Positions 58,801-64,000 of a stretch of 64,000 nt of DNA are shown here, piece after piece. The notes under the pieces were generated by a model that saw nothing but the letters and a program-made list of their open reading frames with translations, was not told the DNA's origin and ran no database searches. The stretch's first letter is position 1. Each line of letters starts with the position of its first letter. The DNA is from Carya illinoinensis. Its lineage: Eukaryota > Streptophyta > Magnoliopsida > Fagales > Juglandaceae. The translations under genes were made by a program, and so were the position numbers. The DNA lies in NCBI RefSeq assembly GCF_018687715.1, contig NC_056758.1, positions 3,224,001 through 3,288,000 on the forward strand, in the 5' to 3' direction.

Positions 58801-61800
58801 TAAATCACCTCATCTTCTTCTTTTCAAAAAGGAACCAGATTACTCTTTTCTTAAAATCTTTGGTTCCGAATGCTGGCCAAATTTGCGCCCTTACAACAAT
58901 CACAAAATGCATTTTCGCTCTCTCTCTTGCATTTTTCTTGGATATAGCCCCTTGCACAAAGGATACAAATGCTTTCATGTACCGACCAGTCGCATGTACA
59001 TATCCCGAGATGTGTTCTTCAATGAAAATTCTTTTCCATATCACACTTTTTCCTCGTCGGGCTCCAATTCTTCTCAGCATATGCATACCACTCTCCCCAT
59101 TTATCCTCCTTCAATTCTCGGGCCCAGACCTCCTCTCTTTTCTCAGACCCCACTTTCCACTTCGGGCCCATCCTCTTCTCCAAGCCCATTCTTCTCTACA
59201 AGCCCATCTCTCATTTCCTCATCCCCTTCACCCAATACGACTCCAGTTCCTTCTTCGGCAGCTTTACCCTCCTCTCCAAACCCTCCCCCACCTCTCCCAC
59301 CTCCTCGGTCTCCCATTATCACCCGATCAAAAACAGACTCCTCCCGTCCCAAAACCTTCACCGATGGCTCCATCCCTTACCCCTCGTCTCGGCAATGTCT
59401 CACCACTTCGCTTGCCGTTCCAGAGGAGCCATCCTCATACTCTGTTGCTTCCCGATTTCAAGAATGGCGTGACGCCATGACATCTGAGTTTCAGGCCCTC
59501 CTTCATAATCACACCTGGACTCTAGTTCCCCCTCCCCCCTCCTCTAACATTGTTGGTTGCAAGTGGGTTTTTCGCACGAAGCATAACGCAGATGGGACAA
59601 TCGAACGTCGTAAAGCACGTCTCGTTGCCAAAGGATTTCATCAACAGGAAGGTATAGATTATACTGAAACTTTTAGCCCTGTTGTGAAACCTACTACCAT
59701 TCGGATTGTGTTATCTTTAGCTGTCTCAAATGGTTGGCCTCTTCGGCAATTAGATATTCAGAACGCCTTTCTCCATGGCGATCTTACTGAGTCTGTTTAC
59801 ATGACCCAACCCGTTGGCTTCACCCATCCAGACCACCCTGAATATGTTTGTTGTCTAAAGAAAGCCATCTATGGCCTAAAGCAAGCTCCACGAGCTTGGT
59901 TCGCACAACTCAGCTCCTGTCTATGAGAATATGGCTTTCTTCCCTCAAAATCTGATCCATCATTATTTGTTTATTCTTCAAAATCCATTACAATTTTTAT
60001 TTTAGTATATGTCGATGATATTGTGGTCACCAGTTCCCATCCGTCGCATATTGATCATCTTGTTGCTTTTCTTAGTTCTGTTTTTCCTGTCAAAGATTTG
60101 GGCAGGTTGTCTTTTTTTCTTGGTCTAGAAATTTCATATCTGTCCGATGGTCTCCACCTTTCACAAAGGAAATACATTCATGATCTCCTATCTAAAACTA
60201 ACATGCTTTCGGCCAAAGGAGTAACTTCTCCAATGGCTGCCTCCACTAAACTCTCCATTTCGGACACTCCCTCCTTTTCTGACCAAACTCTCTATAGGAG
60301 TGTTGTTGGAAGCCTTCAATACCTCTCCTTAACCCGTCCTGACATTGCCTTTGCAGTAAATAAAATTTGCCAATTTATGCACAACCCCAAACACTCTCAT
60401 TGGCAAGCTGTCAAACGCTTGTTAAGGTATTTGAAGCACACAATCAATTTCGGTCTTCTCATCAGAAAATCCTCTAGTCTCCAACTTCAAGCCTTCTCTG
60501 ATGCGGATTGGGCAGGTTGCCCTGATGACCGCCGCTCCACCGGTGGATTTTGCATCTTTCTTGGTCAAAATCTTGTCTCTTGGAGCTCTCGCAAGCAACG
60601 CACCGTTGCTCGCTCAAGTACTGAAGCTGAATACAAATCCCTTGCAAATACCACTGCTGAACTCCTATGGATACAGTCACTCCTTAAAGAACTTCTTGTT
60701 TTTCTCCCAAAAACTCCATTGCTTTGGTGTGATAATCTCGGTGCAACCTACCTTTCTGTCAATCCTATACTTCATTCCCGCACCAAACATATGGAAATTG
60801 ACTTTCATTTTGTTCGAGATCGTGTTGCTGCAAAGACACTTCAGGTTGCTTTTCTTCCATCCAAAGACCAAGTGGCAGATGTTCTCACCAAACCTATAGC
60901 ATCCTCTCGTTTTCATCTGCTCAGATCGAGCCTCACAGTTGCTGATACACCGATCGGCTCGAGGGGGCGTATTGAAGATCATTCCCTTTCCTCCATATCA
61001 GAAGCTACACAGCAAAAGGCATCGACCTCAAATGCAAATAATTCAGAAGAATCGGGCGTTACTTAGATTAGGCTGTGTGCTGTCCTTTCTGTGTAAATAC
61101 ACTACCTCTGTTAATGTAGTGCTCTGGCATGTACTGCCTCTGTAAAAATGTAGTGCTTGGCAAGATTCCGTTTGTAACAAACTCTGCCAATTTACTCTTC
61201 ACAGCAGCGCATAACAACTGCTTGTCTTATTGTCTATACGACTCTGTCAGATGGTGTATATATATACCAGCATGTATTGCTCTACTATTCAATCAATGAG
61301 AATCGGAGTTTCTTCCTTCTAAATATTTTTCCTTTACAATGGAGTTAATGTCCTTCTGATTGATTTAAAACATCTGGGTTATTGAATAAAGTGTCATCAA
61401 AGATTGAAAAGATAGGCTTTTGAAATCATTAGAATGAAATACAGACCTTGATTGTGGAAGCGGTTTCCAGGACCAATATAGAGGATGGCTGGCCCACTTG
61501 ATTGAAAGGTCCCTTGCACTCAACATGTAACATTTTTTGCCTGTTGATTTCTCTATTGAGAAGATCTGCATCATTTAAAAGAAAAAACAGTAACATTTAT
61601 TTTTCACTTCTTGGATATTTGCTTCGATTTCCTTCTTCATGTTCATGTGGTACCCCAAGTTAAGGCCAGATGTGAATCAACAGGTGGTGGAAGAAATATG
61701 AACTTCGTTTTCTGTTTTTTCCTAATTCTCGAAGTTCATATTTGTTCCACCACCTGTAAATGCACAAAGTAACCTTGATATTGAAACTATATCCATATAT

Positions 61801-63819
61801 AGTGTGAGTTTCCCTAGTTTTGATGATCTTATTCTCAGGCTGCATGTGCATTCGTTTTCAAATGGACCATATTATCTGCTCCGTACGCACGCACGTAGTA
61901 ATTGATCCAATGCTCAGAATACATATAATGCATGCCTTGAAAACAAGCTGCATGCTAGCTAATTATACATTAATTTCCTTTCTAACTTCGATCTTCTTGT
62001 TATTTTTCTTGTAGCTCTAATTAGTCTATAAAAGCCATTAATGAGGGATTCTTTGACACAAAATTCATCAGTTATGAACTCCTAAAATGTATATATATAA
62101 TTTGACATGCATGCAATTTTTCTTCGGAATCATATCCCTTAAAGATATTGTTTGAACTCTAGGATCTAGTATATAAGAGAGTAACACATAAAGTGAGCTC
62201 CGCAATATTTATAATTTTATATAGCAATTATAGCCGCTTGAAAATTTCAGTAAGACGGCTATAAATATTGTAGAGTATATTTAATTAAAATGTATATATT
62301 TCTCTCACTCTAAAATTTATTCACTTTTTCAAAACTTTTCATATCATCTCATCTTATCTTATCTCATCTAATCATTACAACTTTTTCAAATTTATATACA
62401 AAATAAAATAAACAATTCAACTTTTATAAATTTCAATATAAAAATAATATTAAAATAATATATTCTAATAATATTTTATTCAATTTTTAACTTTAATCTC
62501 AACTCATCTCATCTCTCATCTCTGAAAACAAACGAGGTTAGAGTTTGAACAAAAACTTTATATATAAATATATATGACTAGAATGAGAAACTTTAATATT
62601 CTACTTTTTTCTTATTTTGATAAAAGTGGTGGTGGGTTTCAAACTCAAATTTTTCATTTGAAAAATCGGATCATATAACATCAGACCATCAAGCAGCTTC
62701 AAGCTCTTGACTCAATATTCTACTGGTCTTTGGTATAACGTGATCTATACTTCTGTTTGGATCAAATGTAATTGATGTTTGCATGTTCAAAAACTATTAT
62801 TTTTTGTTCTTTTTACAAGCACCAAACTCCATATATAATTACATACAAGGCTAGACACGGTGAGAAAATTGATCATTCCGTTCACATTTCCAATTATCCC
62901 ATTCACACGCATTCTAAAAGAATCATAATATTGTAGAACTTTCGGGTGGATAATTCAGTGTTCATACGTGTCAGCTTTCATTCATTCTTAGAACGAGAAG
63001 CTGCTTTTTCTACACATAAACGTCCTTGACTGGTCATTATAATTAAGCTCCCTGTCGGCTGTTGGTTAAACCGGCCCACAAGTTACTCAATTTTGCTTTT
63101 CCTAGTCAAATGTTGTAATTAATTACCAATAAGCGGAATAAAGTAATTAAGAAGAATAGAACGGGTCTAATTTCTTGCTCTCAATAGGACTTTGCCAACT
63201 ATATATCATGCATTGAAGATATATAAATTTACTTAATAAACAGTGTAAAGATCGAAAAGACGTATTCAAATATCTTAGAGTAAGAAGTAAATAAACATAT
63301 GAAATGAGTTTTACTGCTAGATGAGTGTTTAGTGAGTAGTTAACCTATCGAGACCGGAGTTTAATTTGAAGAAGTAGGTCCATAGAATCTTAACTTGAAA
63401 AGGTTTCCCCACATCAAAATAAAAAAAATATTATTGATTGGTAAATATATATGTATTAGGAGTCTCGACATAAAATTTGGAATGATAATTAATATTATAC
63501 TGTTATTTTTGTTAAATATTTTAAAATAAATCATCCCCATAATAATAGAATTTACCTTTCTATCTCCATCAATTAGCTGTGGATTACTTAACCTGGCGAA
63601 TAACTCTTTCTTGGACGAATAAACAAAAGGAGAGACTAATCTGGAGAGAATTTCTTCATAGTTTGGTGGCAGAAATTTCTCCCAAACAGTGTCTGAATCG
63701 GCCACGAAACGGATCAGTGAAGAGAGCAGTACTGATCGGCACACATCTTGAGGAGATGTCAAAGACATAATCTGTGTAAAACAATCTTCAGGCAACAGAT
63801 CCAAAGTGCTTTCACTCAT
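55892..63819 (-). CDS. F-box protein PP2-B-like (F-box plus phloem protein 2 lectin domain)
   Basis: Such proteins join an SCF ubiquitin ligase through the F-box; the PP2 domain is a Nictaba-like lectin fold that can bind glycans. Three exons are seen on the minus strand: 63819-63556 (88 codons), 61565-61447 and 56363-55892, all with GT-AG borders and matching phases. They total 855 bp, giving 284 residues, the usual size. Exon 1 has the F-box ([27 protein letters not shown]). Exon 2 has [14 protein letters not shown] and the WSWKPLP motif. Exon 3 has FAEVAEL, SWLEILG and the PP2 end [23 protein letters not shown]. The start at MSESTLD is chosen because it directly precedes the F-box; an upstream ATG at 63906 adds an unlikely leader. 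A complete Copia element sits in intron 2 on the opposite strand. Exons look intact, so function depends on correct splicing over about 5 kb. Confidence 0.9.
56398..56766 (+). repeat. Left LTR of the young Copia element
   Basis: Runs from TATTGAAGATCATTCCC to TTTTTCCTTTACA. A TATATATATACC stretch near 56687 may be its TATA region. It is directly followed by the primer-binding site. Confidence 0.92.
56801..61066 (+). pseudogene. Copia Gag-Pol polyprotein with one in-frame stop
   Basis: One frame of 1422 codons runs from the ATG at 56801 to a TAG inside the right LTR, broken only by a TGA at 59924-59926, between reverse transcriptase motifs. Gag (residues 1 to about 300) begins with [15 protein letters not shown] sequence. 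Its zinc knuckle (281-294) has the four-ligand pattern but with Arg (CGT, 57668) in place of the His. The protease core DSAATNH starts at residue 329. Integrase shows the HH-CC zinc part (from 58189), then DVWG, SDWGGEF and VVERKHRH as the D-D-E residues. Reverse transcriptase shows [13 protein letters not shown] and, beyond the stop, YVDDIVV. RNase H shows [17 protein letters not shown] and WCDN. The domain order protease-integrase-RT-RNase H defines Copia. The stop alone should block full polyprotein, so the copy would need help in trans. Confidence 0.92.
60970..61338 (+). repeat. Right LTR of the young Copia element
   Basis: Identical to the left LTR except at 61217. The polyprotein frame ends inside it at 61066. 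Confidence 0.92.
61681..61756. repeat. Short hairpin-forming inverted repeat in intron 1 of the PP2-B gene
   Basis: A 27-nt arm at 61681-61707 (starting CAGGTGGTGGAAGAAATATG) is matched by its reverse complement at 61730-61756 with one mismatch, around a 22-nt loop. The arms are too long and too exact for chance. It could be a tiny foldback element or a source of small RNA. Confidence 0.8.
61757..63355. other. Rest of intron 1 of the PP2-B gene
   Basis: AT-rich. A small palindromic block around GCAATATTTATA and TATAAATATTG lies at 62200-62270, and a MITE follows at 62280-62540. No other gene is seen. Confidence 0.5.
62280..62540. mobile_element. MITE of the GAGATGAG family
   Basis: CTCATCTTATCTTATCTCAT on the left, AATATTATTAAAATAATAT-like middle and CTCATCTCATCTCTCATC followed by AACAAACGAGG on the right match the ends and middle of the copy at 24594. 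Confidence 0.55.
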
Positions 63820-64000
63820 ATTTTTACTTGACTCTCTCTTTTTAATACAAAGCGTATTTGTATCTGATGCGTTCAAAGTCACAAACTCGACCTTCTTTAT
63901 ATACACATCCAGTATGTCCCAGATGGTCCAACAGTATCGTTAATATGACGACATAATTTCTTGGCACTGTTTAAAATGACAACATGAAGGGAACACATGA

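Larger units (their letters stand above)
56398..61338 (+). mobile_element. Young, nearly intact Ty1/Copia retrotransposon in intron 2 of the PP2-B gene
   Basis: The 4941-bp element has two 369-bp LTRs that differ at a single base (G at 56645, A at 61217). A primer site TGGTATCAGAGCTGG (tRNA-Met type) follows the left LTR directly, and a GAGGGGGCG polypurine tract precedes the right one. Flanking 5-bp sequences are ATGAA (56393-56397) and ATGGA (61339-61343), a target duplication with one mismatch. The element is transcribed against the host gene. Short LTRs and compact size would fit the Ale/Retrofit group, but that is a guess. Confidence 0.93.

Noticed and set aside
56916..59480. Several 60-245 codon frames overlapping the Copia polyprotein
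   Set aside because: They are alternative frames of the gag-pol gene; the longest (58743-59480) covers integrase and the Ser/Pro-rich linker in another frame.
55892..63819. PP2-B F-box gene as the pollen S-determinant (SLF)
   Set aside because: Its C-terminus is a PP2 lectin domain, not the FBA or kelch-like domain of SLF/SFB; it is an unrelated F-box class.
1..64000. CRISPR array or bacterial-type operon
   Set aside because: No regular spacer/repeat structure exists; introns, LTR elements and MITEs show plant nuclear DNA.

Overview
The window is nuclear DNA of a flowering plant. It is AT-rich, its genes have introns, and most of it is transposable elements typical of dicots (Copia and Gypsy LTR elements, hAT, CACTA, Harbinger-type, Helitron, LINE, SINE, MITEs). 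One MITE family with GAGATGAGATGAG-like ends, present in several copies, resembles a repeat I associate with walnut/hickory relatives (Fagales, Juglandaceae). That placement is inference and only moderately secure.

Layout. 0-4.5 kb: part of a hAT-type non-autonomous element, a duplicated low-copy repeat and a CACTA element with an exact 3-bp target duplication and a paralogous empty site. 4.5-16 kb: one old, coding-deficient LTR element (11.5 kb, TSD ATGCA) carrying three tandem-repeat arrays. 16-24 kb: a broken Harbinger-type accessory gene and a decayed Copia element. 24-28 kb: a non-autonomous hAT element, MITEs and the 3' fragment of a T2 ribonuclease gene. 28.3-33.9 kb: a complete hAT transposon with an open transposase gene. 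34.5-51 kb: the most interesting part, a cluster of S-RNase-like T2 ribonuclease copies (one with a full three-exon structure but an in-frame stop, others as pseudogenes, some inverted), repeated copies of their flanks, and beside them a broken F-box gene of the FBA (SLF-like) family. 51-64 kb: an intact ribosomal protein S28 gene, then a three-exon F-box/PP2-B gene whose second intron holds a very young Copia retrotransposon.

Function. Only RPS28 and the PP2-B gene look like intact host genes. T2 RNase copies next to an FBA-type F-box gene recall the layout of gametophytic self-incompatibility loci (S-RNase plus SLF/SFB), here apparently decayed and invaded by transposons. Whether it is orthologous to an S-locus cannot be decided from this sequence alone; a phylogeny, allele comparison and pistil expression data would decide it. 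All boundaries were read by eye.
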